DNA of 64,000 bases from positions 1-64,000 of the forward strand of contig NZ_QOCG01000014.1 of NCBI RefSeq assembly GCF_003318235.1, in the 5' to 3' direction. Under the pieces are notes generated by a model. That model did no database searches. It was given only the letters and a program-made list of their open reading frames with translations, and had not been told where the DNA came from. This document shows positions 47,388-56,704 of the stretch, in pieces. The translations under genes and the position numbers were made by a program. The DNA is from Loktanella sp. D2R18 (GTDB lineage Bacteria; Pseudomonadota; Alphaproteobacteria; Rhodobacterales; Rhodobacteraceae). Position 1 is the stretch's first letter. Each line of letters opens with the position of its first letter.

Positions 47388-48323
47388 TTACATTCCTGTG
47401 ACGGGCAATTCAGCCGCATCATTTATCTGAAATTTTGCGTCAAATCCGATGTTTGGGGTCGCAAAAACGACATGCCGCTGACAGAGATCAATCAGATGCG
47501 CAAAGACATTTCGCTGTGCTGCTGGCAGTAGCCCGGGCGAAAGGTCGCGGTAGATCGATTCTGTCAGGGAGGGAATCTTCGCTGCGCCCTGCCTTAACGC
47601 GGAAAGAATTTGCGCTTCTCGGTCTTGGCGATGGGTCATGAGCCACGCGAGCCGTTCTTCCGGTTGGGACACTGCCGCTCCGTGGCCCGGAAAATATCGT
47701 ACTGCAGGGATATCTTGCAGCTTGCGACATGACTGCATGAATGCTGTCAAATCCCCATCGGGTGGTGAGATCAGCGATGTCGACCAGCCCATGATGTGAT
47801 CGCCCGTAAATATATCATCGCCCCATGCAAAGCACAGGTGGTTCGCCATATGGCCCGGCGTGTGGATCGCGGTTATCTCTCCCCACGGGCCGTTGATCTT
47901 GGCGCCGTCAGCCAGATAGGCATCGGGTCGAAACCCCTTGTCTACGCCTTCTCCACCTTGCGTCATTCCCGCGGCAACAAGGGCGGTCATGATATCGCTG
48001 CGCCCGGCCTCACTATCGCCAAATCCAGCGATTGGCACCCCGGTTTGTTTGGCCAGCGCCATACAAAGCCCTGAATGATCTAAATGGCTGTGCGTAACCA
48101 AGATATGTGCGACCCTGCGGCCATCCAACGCTTGCAGTAATGCGTTGAGATGCGCTGGATCATCGGGGCCGGGATCAATCACTACGACGTCGTTTTCACC
48201 CAGAATATAAGTATTTGTGCCCCAATAGGTCATAGGCGATGCATTGGGGGCTAACATCCGTTGCAGCCCCGGTCGCAGCTGTTCGGCGATGCCAATAGGC
48301 GGCATTTTTTCGCGATGCGTCAT
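47388..48323 (-). CDS. Metallo-beta-lactamase-fold hydrolase
   Basis: A 311-residue protein with the HxHxDH metal motif in ILVTHSHLDHSGLCMAL (about residues 71-87) and further histidines in HTPGHMANHL and GDHIMG. The C-terminal winged-helix-like tail resembles the LACTB2/glyoxalase-II-like subgroup. It is divergent from the sensor kinase by 44 bases. Likely thioester or other ester hydrolysis; substrate unknown. Confidence 0.85.
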   Translation of the reverse strand: MTHREKMPPIGIAEQLRPGLQRMLAPNASPMTYWGTNTYILGENDVVVIDPGPDDPAHLNALLQALDGRRVAHILVTHSHLDHSGLCMALAKQTGVPIAGFGDSEAGRSDIMTALVAAGMTQGGEGVDKGFRPDAYLADGAKINGPWGEITAIHTPGHMANHLCFAWGDDIFTGDHIMGWSTSLISPPDGDLTAFMQSCRKLQDIPAVRYFPGHGAAVSQPEERLAWLMTHRQDREAQILSALRQGAAKIPSLTESIYRDLSPGLLPAAQRNVFAHLIDLCQRHVVFATPNIGFDAKFQINDAAELPVTGM

Positions 48324-48367
48324 ATTCTGCGCTTTCCGTTTAAAGGTGATAACGGTACCCTTGCCCC

Positions 48368-49687
48368 ATGATTTTCCGTTGGCTCAAAACCTATATGCCG
48401 CGCGGCATCTATGCGCGCGCTGCCCTGATCTTGATTTTGCCAGTTTTGCTACTGCAATTGTTGATTTCCGTCGTCTTTATTCAGCGCCACTTTGAAGGCG
48501 TAACACAGTTAATGACAAGCGCAGAAATTATCGACCTCGACTATATGATTGAAAGTGTGAACGCCGCGCCTGATATTGAGGCGGCGGGTGAGGTTGCTGG
48601 CCGTATTGGCATGGCCCTGCAAATTGCTGCCGTGTTTTCCGCCAATGATATCCCGTCACAAGACCAAATACCCTTTGTTGATCTCACCGGAAGTTCGGTC
48701 ATCGCGACGCTGCGGAACCGCATTGATCCGATTTTAGCAGTATCACTGGCGGATCGCCGCGTCGTGGTCATATGGATTGAAACGCGGCACGGGCCGCTGC
48801 GGTTCGAGTTTAGCAGGCGGCGGGTGTCTGCCTCAAACCCGCACCAACTACTGGTAATCATGGTTGTGATGGGCGCATTTATGACTGCGATTGCATTTAT
48901 CTTTTTACGCAACCAGCTCCGCCCGATCAAACGCATGGCAAAAGTCGCGACCGATTATGGGCGTGGACGGATCACCAATTTCACCCCCACCGGCGCCGTT
49001 GAAGTGCGCGCGGCGGGGACGGCATTTCTTGATATGCGCAACCGGCTAGAACGCCAAATCCAAAGTCGCACCTTGATGCTTTCGGGGGTCAGTCATGATT
49101 TGCGCACCCCGCTCACGCGTATGCGGCTTGGCCTGTCGTTCTTAGACGAAGAAGACGCCGCACCGCTGATTGAAGATGTCGACGAGATGCAGCGCCTATT
49201 GGATGCGTTTTTGGACTTTGCGCGCAGTGATGCCAGTGACGAAATCGCGCATACAGCGCCGGGTGACATCGTGCGCGGTGTGCTTGCCAGTCACAAACGC
49301 ATGGGCGATGCGCTGACCCTTGACCGCATCGAAGGCGGCGATATCCCCGTTCCGCTGCGCCCAACCGCAATCCGGCGTGCCTTGGATAATCTTGTGGGCA
49401 ACGCCCTGCGCTATGGCGATCGCGCACAAATCGGCGTGAGCGTCACAGATCGCGCAGTCCGGTTTTGGGTCGCTGACGATGGCCCCGGCATTCCGCCTGA
49501 ACAATATGACAACGCGATGAGCCCCTTTGTTCGGCTTGACCCTGCCCGCAACCAGGACAAAGGCAGTGGCGTAGGTTTGGGCCTTTCGATTGTTGCCGAT
49601 ATTGCACGCACCCATGGCGGTGTCCTACGGCTAAGCCGTTGTGAAAACCTTGGCGGGCTGAAGGCCGAATTGGTCATCGGTAGGTAG
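48368..49687 (+). CDS. EnvZ-like sensor histidine kinase
   Basis: A 439-residue membrane kinase. Two membrane helices (about 17-38 and 160-180) bracket a periplasmic domain. A HAMP linker (about 181-230) leads to the DHp domain with phosphoacceptor His243 in SGVSHDLRTPLTRMRLGL and the ATPase domain (VADDGPGI, then GVGLGLSIV). It resembles EnvZ. No response regulator lies beside it, so its partner gene is elsewhere; it is flanked by unrelated genes. Confidence 0.88.
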   Translation: MIFRWLKTYMPRGIYARAALILILPVLLLQLLISVVFIQRHFEGVTQLMTSAEIIDLDYMIESVNAAPDIEAAGEVAGRIGMALQIAAVFSANDIPSQDQIPFVDLTGSSVIATLRNRIDPILAVSLADRRVVVIWIETRHGPLRFEFSRRRVSASNPHQLLVIMVVMGAFMTAIAFIFLRNQLRPIKRMAKVATDYGRGRITNFTPTGAVEVRAAGTAFLDMRNRLERQIQSRTLMLSGVSHDLRTPLTRMRLGLSFLDEEDAAPLIEDVDEMQRLLDAFLDFARSDASDEIAHTAPGDIVRGVLASHKRMGDALTLDRIEGGDIPVPLRPTAIRRALDNLVGNALRYGDRAQIGVSVTDRAVRFWVADDGPGIPPEQYDNAMSPFVRLDPARNQDKGSGVGLGLSIVADIARTHGGVLRLSRCENLGGLKAELVIGR

Positions 49688-49720
49688 CGGGGTATGGGGC
49701 CGCTTCCACGGCCCCTAAAG

Positions 49721-52700
49721 TCAGGTAAACCGTAGATCCAACGTCCAAAACTGATGCGTGTTCTCGCGCGGGCGGATCGGCGTGAAGCGTTCTGGCGTGT
49801 GCTGCCCGGGTACGAAACGTACACGGCGTCTGCCTTCGGCCTCGAGCTCATTCACGGGACGGGTTTCATGTGCCCGCCCGCCTTGGTGCGCGACATGATA
49901 GGTCAGCCCGCCAACAGAGCGCCCAATCGTTTTATCATAAAGATCGAACACAAGCGGCGCATGAGCCGGAATTGTCGGATGCAGCGATGACCAAGGTTGC
50001 CAACTGCGGAACCGAATCCCCGCCCCGCGCATGTCAGCCCCGTAATCACGTAAGGGCACTTCGACCTGATTACAGGTCAAAATATAGCGATCAGACCATT
50101 GGCCCGCGACAGTAATCTCAACACGCTCAAGGGAGCTATCGACATAGCGCGACGTACCGCCGGCGCTGCTTTCTTCGCCCAAGACCAGCCAAGGCTCGAT
50201 TGCATTGCGCAGGCTGAGGGTAAGCCCTTCGACCTCGGTGGTGCCGACTTCGGGGAAGCGGAATTCAAACTGCGCATCATACCAATCAGGGCGGAACTCA
50301 AACCCGTGGGCCTGCGTCAGATCAGCAAGCACCTCTTGGAAATCATCCCAAACATGATGCGGCAATAGGTGCTTATCATGCAGATCGCTGTCCCAATCGA
50401 TCAGCGGTTCTGTATAGGGCGTGTCCCAGAACCACGCCAAAAGCGCGCGAATGATCAGCCCCTGCGCCATCGACATTTGCCAATGCGGCGGCATTTCAAA
50501 CCCGCGAAACTCCACCAGCCCCAAACGCCCTGTTGGGCTATCGGGAGAGAACATTTTGTCGATACAGATTTCTGCGCGGTGCGTATTGCCGGTCAAATCC
50601 GTCAGCAAATGCCGCAAGATCCGGTCAGACAACCAAGGGAACCCCTGCCCGCTGTCTTGCATCCGCTGCAATTCTGAAAGCGCGATTTCCATTTCATAGA
50701 CATTGCCAGACCTGCCTTCGTCAAATCGCGGCGCCTGCGATGTGGGCCCAATAAAAGTGCCCGAAAACAGATAGGAAAGCGACGGGTGCCGCTGCCAATA
50801 GCGCACGACAGAGGCCGCAAGATCAGGGCGGCGCAAAAACGGGCTGTCGGCAGCAGTTTGCCCGCCAACAACGATATGATTGCCCCCGCCAGAGCCGGTC
50901 AACCGCCCATCAACCATGAAGGTAAAACTGTCCAATTCGCATTGGCGCGCTTCTTCATACAGCGCCTCTGTAATGTCGCGCAGCCCATTCCAATTGCTGG
51001 CCGGGTGAATGTTGATCTCGATCACGCCGGGATCTGGGGTGACGCGAATGACGTTGATTGACGGATCACGTGGTGGTTCGTAACCTTCGATCCGCACGGT
51101 CAGCCCCATGTCTTTGGCGGTATCTTCGGCGGCTTCGACCAGATCAAGATATTCATCAGCTGATCCAGTGGGCGGCATAAAGACGTGCAAAATCCCTGCG
51201 CGGACTTCAACAGTCAGCGCGGTGCGGATGGGTGTGCCTTCTTCCCAGAACGTCTGACCACCCGCTATCCAGTCGTCAGAGCTGCCGACGTCGCGCAACC
51301 AATGATTTGCGTCATAATCTTGTGCCGGCCCGGTCGCGCCACCAGATGCGGCCTGCATAACCTGCCGCGCGGGCAGCGGTGGGCGTCGTGTCATCGGATC
51401 GCGGACAAACGGTTTATCCACGCGGTGGCGTTTCCCTTGTTTGTTGCGTTCATTCTTGCGCAATGTTGCAAGCGGCAAACGCAGCCCTGCGGGGCTATCG
51501 CCGGGCGTCAAAAACAGCTTACCGCGCCGCGTCGTCCAGCGTTCAGACGCCCATTTGAACCGACGATGCGACGATGCCTTTGCCTGCGCAAGTTGTAGCG
51601 GGATCGCAAAGCTAGATGGTTTATCTAAGCCATTGTTCATCATACGGATAAGACGCGCACGTTCTTGCGGGTCTGACAATTCACTGTCTTCGGCGGTCAC
51701 ATTTTCAGGTAAAAGCGCCTCTGTCCCCATGAAATGCAGCGGATCTTCGTAGATTTCATGAACATACTCATCATCGAACCCAAGGTTCTCTGCGAGCTTT
51801 GACGCAAAATCGCTGGCTGTTTCCGATGTGGCGGTGCCTGTGCCCTCTTTCGCGATCAAATCAACATCAGACCAAAGCGGTAGCCCGTCGCCGCGCCAAA
51901 TGATCGAATAGGCCCATCGCGGCAATGCTTCGCCGGGATACCACTTGCCTTGTCCGTGGTGCAAAATACCATGCGGCGCGAACCGTTTGTGCAAACGACG
52001 CAGTAATTCATCGGCGTGTTGTTGTTTGGTCGGGCCGACCGCATCCGTTGTCCATTCAGCCCCATCACGATCATGCGCCGATATAAAGGTCGGCTCGCCC
52101 CCCATGGTCAGCCGCATATCTTGCGCCTTGAGCTTGGTCTCAATGGTTTGGCCCGCCTGGTCGATTTCAGACCATTGATCCGGCGACAAAGGCCGCGTGA
52201 CACGTGGGGGCTCTGCAATCCGTTGCACAGACATTTCAAAGCCGAACGTAACTTCGGCCATGTCGTGTGCGCCGGTAATCGCAGCAGCCGAACTTGGCTC
52301 AGGCGTGCAAGCCACGGGAATATGGCCTTCACTCGCAAACAGCCCTGACGTCGGATCCATTCCGACCCAGCCCGCGCCGGGCAGGTACACCTCTGTCCAG
52401 GCGTGCAGGTCGGTGAAATCTTCGGTTGGGCCGGACGGTCCCGAAATCGGTTTTTGGTCTGCAGTTAACTGGATCAGGTAGCCCGACACAAATCGCGCCG
52501 CATAGCCAAGGCTCCGAAACAGCGCGACCAACAACCATGCGCTATCACGGCATGACCCAAGCGCCTTCTTGATCGTTTCAGTTGGCGATTGCACGCCCGG
52601 TTCCATACGAATGGTATAGGCGACCGCATCAGCTACATATTGATTGATCGCCACCAACCAGTTGTTTGTCTGGCCCGTTTGAGGCGGCGCATTTGCCACG

Positions 52701-53089
52701 AATTCATCAAATATTGCCCCGCGCGCGATTTTTTTAAGGTACGGGCGCAAATCACGGGCCAACGCTTTATCATACAAAAACGGCACTTCTTCGGCGCTGG
52801 CATCAAGAAAGAAGTCAAATGGGTTAATCGCCACCATATCCGCAACCAGATCAACGGTCACCGATAGTTCACGCGTGGGTTCGGTAAACACGGTCCGGGC
52901 CTGCCAGTTTGAAAATGCGTCTTGCTGCCAGTTCAAGAAATGCGTTTTTGGCTCTACCGTTAGACTATAACTCAGGATCGGTGTGCGCGTATGCGGGGTT
53001 GGGCGAAGCCGAACAATATGCGGTGCGAGGGTGACCAATCGATCATAAGTGTAGGTTGTTTTATGTGAAAGTGCCACTTTTATAGACAT
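49721..53089 (-). CDS. Transglutaminase-DUF2126 fusion protein
   Basis: A 1122-residue protein. The N-terminal beta-sandwich (1 to about 110) leads to a transglutaminase-like core with Cys180 (ALGSCRDSAWLL), His229 (DLHAWTEVYLP) and Asp245 (GMDPTSGLF). The large remainder (about 320-1122) is DUF2126, which contains repeats such as GGEPTFISAHDRDG and GGGNHIVVGGQTAADSPFLR. No membrane segment or signal peptide is seen. Its neighbours across a divergent 113-base gap are an ATP-grasp ligase, an alpha-E protein and Anbu. This is the known gene neighbourhood of predicted peptide-ligation systems; its substrate is unknown. Confidence 0.9.
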   Translation of the reverse strand: MSIKVALSHKTTYTYDRLVTLAPHIVRLRPTPHTRTPILSYSLTVEPKTHFLNWQQDAFSNWQARTVFTEPTRELSVTVDLVADMVAINPFDFFLDASAEEVPFLYDKALARDLRPYLKKIARGAIFDEFVANAPPQTGQTNNWLVAINQYVADAVAYTIRMEPGVQSPTETIKKALGSCRDSAWLLVALFRSLGYAARFVSGYLIQLTADQKPISGPSGPTEDFTDLHAWTEVYLPGAGWVGMDPTSGLFASEGHIPVACTPEPSSAAAITGAHDMAEVTFGFEMSVQRIAEPPRVTRPLSPDQWSEIDQAGQTIETKLKAQDMRLTMGGEPTFISAHDRDGAEWTTDAVGPTKQQHADELLRRLHKRFAPHGILHHGQGKWYPGEALPRWAYSIIWRGDGLPLWSDVDLIAKEGTGTATSETASDFASKLAENLGFDDEYVHEIYEDPLHFMGTEALLPENVTAEDSELSDPQERARLIRMMNNGLDKPSSFAIPLQLAQAKASSHRRFKWASERWTTRRGKLFLTPGDSPAGLRLPLATLRKNERNKQGKRHRVDKPFVRDPMTRRPPLPARQVMQAASGGATGPAQDYDANHWLRDVGSSDDWIAGGQTFWEEGTPIRTALTVEVRAGILHVFMPPTGSADEYLDLVEAAEDTAKDMGLTVRIEGYEPPRDPSINVIRVTPDPGVIEINIHPASNWNGLRDITEALYEEARQCELDSFTFMVDGRLTGSGGGNHIVVGGQTAADSPFLRRPDLAASVVRYWQRHPSLSYLFSGTFIGPTSQAPRFDEGRSGNVYEMEIALSELQRMQDSGQGFPWLSDRILRHLLTDLTGNTHRAEICIDKMFSPDSPTGRLGLVEFRGFEMPPHWQMSMAQGLIIRALLAWFWDTPYTEPLIDWDSDLHDKHLLPHHVWDDFQEVLADLTQAHGFEFRPDWYDAQFEFRFPEVGTTEVEGLTLSLRNAIEPWLVLGEESSAGGTSRYVDSSLERVEITVAGQWSDRYILTCNQVEVPLRDYGADMRGAGIRFRSWQPWSSLHPTIPAHAPLVFDLYDKTIGRSVGGLTYHVAHQGGRAHETRPVNELEAEGRRRVRFVPGQHTPERFTPIRPRENTHQFWTLDLRFT

Positions 53090-53202
53090 GTGTGAACTAT
53101 TTCCTCGCTAAACGCCGCAATGGGCTTGGTTTCGACTATTAGATGTTATTTCCTGAACGATGAAAACAGTTAGGCGCTTTTCCAAGCCGCAACAAAGGTC
53201 AA

Positions 53203-54648
53203 ATGCACAAAAAAACGTCAGGAAGTAGTATGTATAATGAGATGTTTCGCGGATCGGGCCTGCGTGACGAATACGCAGTGATCGATGCGTGGTTAAAAAA
53301 ACACGGTCCAACGGCGCTTTTGGATCGTCAGGCAGAAGCCGAAGAAATGTTCCGCCGCATCGGCATTACTTTCGCCGTTTATACCGAAGGCAGCGATCCT
53401 GACAGACTGATCCCATTTGATATGGTGCCGCGTGTTTTCAATGAAAAAGAATGGTCAATTGTCGAACGCGGGTCGATCCAGCGCGCCAAAGCACTGAACT
53501 GCTTTATTGCCGACGTGTACGGCGACCGGAATATCGTGAAAGAAGGGATCATGCCCGAAGCGATGATCCTCAACAATCCTGCCTATATTAAACAGATGAA
53601 TGGCTACCGCCCGCCCAACGATATTTGGTCGCATATCATTGGTGTTGATATTGTCCGCACCGAGGAAGACAAATTCTTTGTTCTCGAAGACAATTGCCGC
53701 ACCCCTTCGGGCGTCTCTTATGTATTGCAGAACCGCGAGGTGATGCATCGCATGTTCCCTGACCTTTTCGAAGGTGGGCGCGTGCGTCCTGTCGATGGCT
53801 ACGGCGAACTATTAGCGGCGGCGATGCAGGATTGTGCACCTGCAAACTGCCCCGGCAAACCCACCCTCGCGCTCTTGACCCCCGGACAATATAACTCAGC
53901 CTATTACGAACACTACTTTTTGGCCGACCTTATGGGGATTGATCTGGTCGAAGGGTCAGATTTGTTCGTTGATAATGACATTGTATATATGCGCACAACA
54001 AACGGCCCCCAACGTGTGGACGTGCTGTATCGCAGGCTGGACGATGAATTTATGGACCCCGAGGTGTTCTTTGAGGGCAGCACTCTTGGTGTACCTGGAA
54101 TTATTCGCGCGATGAAAGCGGGCAATCTCACAATGGTTAATGCTCCAGGCACAGGCATCGCCGATGATAAATCTGTCTATACCTATGTCCCTGAAATGAT
54201 CCGGTTCTATCTGAACGAGGAGCCGATCATCGAAAACGTAACCACATATTGTTGCGAACGCCCGGATGAGCTAGCCTATGTTCTGGAACATTTATCAGAA
54301 CTCGTCGTTAAAGAGGTCCACGGGTCAGGTGGCTACGGGATGCTGATCGGCCCAACGTCAACGGCCGCGCAAGTCGAAGAATTTCGCGCCAAACTTATCG
54401 CGCGTCCCAACAACTATATTGCACAACCGACGCTCGCATTGTCGACATCGCCGATCTTGACGCCTGACGGTATGTCGCCGCGCCATGTTGACCTGCGGCC
54501 ATTTGTGATTTCGGGCAACCAAACATCGCTTATTCCAAGCGGGTTAACCCGTGTTGCCCTGCAAGACGGATCGCTCGTGGTGAATTCAAGCCAAGGCGGT
54601 GGCGTCAAAGATACATGGGTATTATCAGATCGGACATCACATGCTTAG
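53203..54648 (+). CDS. Circularly permuted ATP-grasp protein
   Basis: A 481-residue protein of the circularly permuted ATP-grasp (DUF404/407) family. Family motifs include VEDNCRTPSGVSYVLQNREV-type runs (LEDNCRTPSGVSYV), SQGGGVKDTWVL at the C-terminus and KEVHGSGGYGMLIGP in the middle. Such enzymes join a carboxylate to an amine, hence peptide ligation is predicted. An alternative start MYNEMF at 53230 with AGGAAG upstream is equally possible. Its end overlaps the alpha-E gene by eight bases. Confidence 0.9.
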   Translation: MHKKTSGSSMYNEMFRGSGLRDEYAVIDAWLKKHGPTALLDRQAEAEEMFRRIGITFAVYTEGSDPDRLIPFDMVPRVFNEKEWSIVERGSIQRAKALNCFIADVYGDRNIVKEGIMPEAMILNNPAYIKQMNGYRPPNDIWSHIIGVDIVRTEEDKFFVLEDNCRTPSGVSYVLQNREVMHRMFPDLFEGGRVRPVDGYGELLAAAMQDCAPANCPGKPTLALLTPGQYNSAYYEHYFLADLMGIDLVEGSDLFVDNDIVYMRTTNGPQRVDVLYRRLDDEFMDPEVFFEGSTLGVPGIIRAMKAGNLTMVNAPGTGIADDKSVYTYVPEMIRFYLNEEPIIENVTTYCCERPDELAYVLEHLSELVVKEVHGSGGYGMLIGPTSTAAQVEEFRAKLIARPNNYIAQPTLALSTSPILTPDGMSPRHVDLRPFVISGNQTSLIPSGLTRVALQDGSLVVNSSQGGGVKDTWVLSDRTSHA

Positions 54649-55612
54649 TCGGACCGCAGAAGGGCTTTTTTGGATGTCGCGCTATGTGGAGCGCATGGAT
54701 AACACAGCGCGGCTTTTAGATGCCGGGCGCAGGTTGGACGCATTACCTCGTCAAGATGGGGCCACATCGAGCGAATGGACATCAATCGTGATCGCATCGG
54801 GATGTTCGGACAGCTTTCCAGACGATCCGGAATCCGCAACATCAACCACGGTCCGTGAACATCTTGTCCGCGACGAAACAAACCCATCGTCCATCGTGTC
54901 TTGTATTCTTGCAGCACGACAAAATGCCAAAGCCGTGCGCCCGTCACTGACCTCTGAAGTTTGGGAAGCGATCAACCAGACACAATCAGAGTTGAAAAAA
55001 CATCTTCACAACGAATTTGACCGCAAAAACCTGAACGCATTTTTAGACTGGGCACATGGCCGGGCCGCGTTGATCATCGGGTCGGTCTTAGGCACAATGA
55101 TGCGCGATGATCGCTATGGGTTTGTGCAAATCGGGAAATGGTTTGAACGGGCTGACGCGACGGCGCGCCTCTTGGATGTCAAATACCATGTTCTTCTACC
55201 CAAAGTCGCCGATGTCGGTGGTGGGTTCGATTATCTGCAATGGCTTCAAATTTTGCGAGCTGCCAATTCTGCGACAGCATTTCGGCACGCCTATGGGCGT
55301 AGCCCAGATGCAGAAGGTGTGGTTGATCTTTTGGTGCTCAACCCACAAAGCCCAAGATCCTTACGGACCGCACTCGAACAACTCGACTTTGAATTGACGT
55401 CATTAACCAAAGGCAATGTAGGGCTTCAGCAAAAGTTGCTGGCCCAGGTTAAATTGCAAAGTCGGGCGATTGATCAACTTGCACTCGAAGATATTTTTGC
55501 CCGTGGGTTACACGAATGGTTAACAAACTTTATATTGGAAACCAATAACTTAGCGCGCATGACAGCTGTGGCGTTCGGGTTTGGCGCGATCCCGGAGCCT
55601 GACGCTTCATAA
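54641..55612 (+). CDS. Alpha-E domain protein (DUF403)
   Basis: A 323-residue all-helical protein starting MLSRTAEGLFWMSRYVERMD, the conserved DUF403 N-terminus. It overlaps the ATP-grasp gene by eight bases, so the two are made together. Alpha-E proteins accompany permuted ATP-grasp and transglutaminase genes in many bacteria. The fold suggests a helical partner or an enzyme, but no reaction is proven to my knowledge. The longer frame from 54599 is not needed. Confidence 0.9.
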   Translation: MLSRTAEGLFWMSRYVERMDNTARLLDAGRRLDALPRQDGATSSEWTSIVIASGCSDSFPDDPESATSTTVREHLVRDETNPSSIVSCILAARQNAKAVRPSLTSEVWEAINQTQSELKKHLHNEFDRKNLNAFLDWAHGRAALIIGSVLGTMMRDDRYGFVQIGKWFERADATARLLDVKYHVLLPKVADVGGGFDYLQWLQILRAANSATAFRHAYGRSPDAEGVVDLLVLNPQSPRSLRTALEQLDFELTSLTKGNVGLQQKLLAQVKLQSRAIDQLALEDIFARGLHEWLTNFILETNNLARMTAVAFGFGAIPEPDAS

Positions 55613-55713
55613 AAAATTTGTGAATTCGTTGTATCGTTTACATCGATCAACTTGCGACACGTGTCCAGATGCCTCATAGAACGGCTCTGAACGTTTCTCT
55701 ACTGGAGCAAAAA

Positions 55714-56475
55714 ATGACGTATTGCGTCGCAATCAAACTTGATGCCGGGATGGTATTTCTATCGGACACACGCACAAACGCGGGTCTCGATAACATTGCC
55801 AAGTTCAAAAAGATGTTCACTTGGGAAGTTCCGGGTGACCGTTGCATCACGTTGATGACCGCAGGCAACCTTGCGATTACGCAAGCCGTGATTTCGCTGC
55901 TGCAAGAAAATATCGACCACCCGGAAAATGGCTTAGAAACAATTCTTTCTGCGCCTTCAATGTTTCGGATCGCGGAACTTGTTGGTGATGCGATGCAAGT
56001 TGTGCAAACCCGCTATGGCCCCGGCATGACGCAAACCGGTGAAAGCACCATGAGCTCAATCCTTGTCGGCGGGCAACGCGCAGGCGGTGCCCCGCGTTTG
56101 TTCCACGTCTACACGGCTGGCAATTTTATAGAAGCAACGGCTGAGACACCCTATTTCCAAATCGGCGAACATAAGTACGGTAAACCGATCCTAGACCGGA
56201 TCATTACGCCCGAAACTCCACTGGATGTTTCGGTGACCGCTGCCCTTCTTTCAATGGACTCAACCTTGCGTTCAAACCTTTCGGTTGGCATGCCTTTGGA
56301 TCTTTCGGTGCTTGAGACTGACAAATTGCAATTTTCGCAAAACCGCCGCATTTCCAAGCAGGACCCTGACTATCAACGGCTGTCTGTTGGTTGGTCCACA
56401 GCGCTGCGCAATGCCTTTGATGAAGTGATGCATTTAAACGTCCAACAACAGCAAAGCCAAAGCCAGAAAGTATGA
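55714..56475 (+). CDS. Anbu, proteasome-related peptidase
   Basis: A 253-residue Ntn-hydrolase of the Anbu (ancestral beta-subunit) family, related to HslV and proteasome beta-subunits. After removal of Met1 the nucleophile is Thr2 (MTYCVAIKLD). Supporting residues include Asp18 in SDTRTN and Lys33 in FKKMFTW. It starts at 55714, not 55669, because Thr must be exposed directly after Met. It follows the ATP-grasp/alpha-E pair by 101 bases. In other bacteria Anbu sits with the same genes, implying it cleaves or processes their product. Confidence 0.92.
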   Translation: MTYCVAIKLDAGMVFLSDTRTNAGLDNIAKFKKMFTWEVPGDRCITLMTAGNLAITQAVISLLQENIDHPENGLETILSAPSMFRIAELVGDAMQVVQTRYGPGMTQTGESTMSSILVGGQRAGGAPRLFHVYTAGNFIEATAETPYFQIGEHKYGKPILDRIITPETPLDVSVTAALLSMDSTLRSNLSVGMPLDLSVLETDKLQFSQNRRISKQDPDYQRLSVGWSTALRNAFDEVMHLNVQQQQSQSQKV

Positions 56476-56507
56476 CACATCAGCAGCGGGCAACTGTGTC
56501 GCTGCTG
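56474..56507 (+). terminator. Interlocked inverted repeats after Anbu stop
   Basis: GACACA (56474-56479) pairs with TGTGTC (56495-56500), and CAGCAGC (56481-56487) pairs with GCTGCTG (56501-56507). The two stems are interleaved, so only one can form at a time. Neither is followed by a U-run. It may end transcription or protect the 3' end. Confidence 0.4.
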
Positions 56508-56704
56508 CGTGTTGATGCATAAGGTCCGCTCAAAACAACATGGCTTGTGCTCGCACATCTGTGCCTTTTCTCTCGTGCTCTTCTCCCTACCCCCACGCGT
56601 TAATAAACTGACCCCAAAGGGCGTAAATCTTTTGCTTCACATCGTTCTCCGCATCGCGCAAACCTTTGGTGACGCGCGTAATAAACCAATCGGGGAACGA
56701 ATAT

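Noticed and set aside
53123-53188. GGCTTGG/CCAAGCC inverted repeat in the divergent promoter of the Anbu cluster
   Set aside because: The arms are seven bases and the loop over 50, which is easily accidental.
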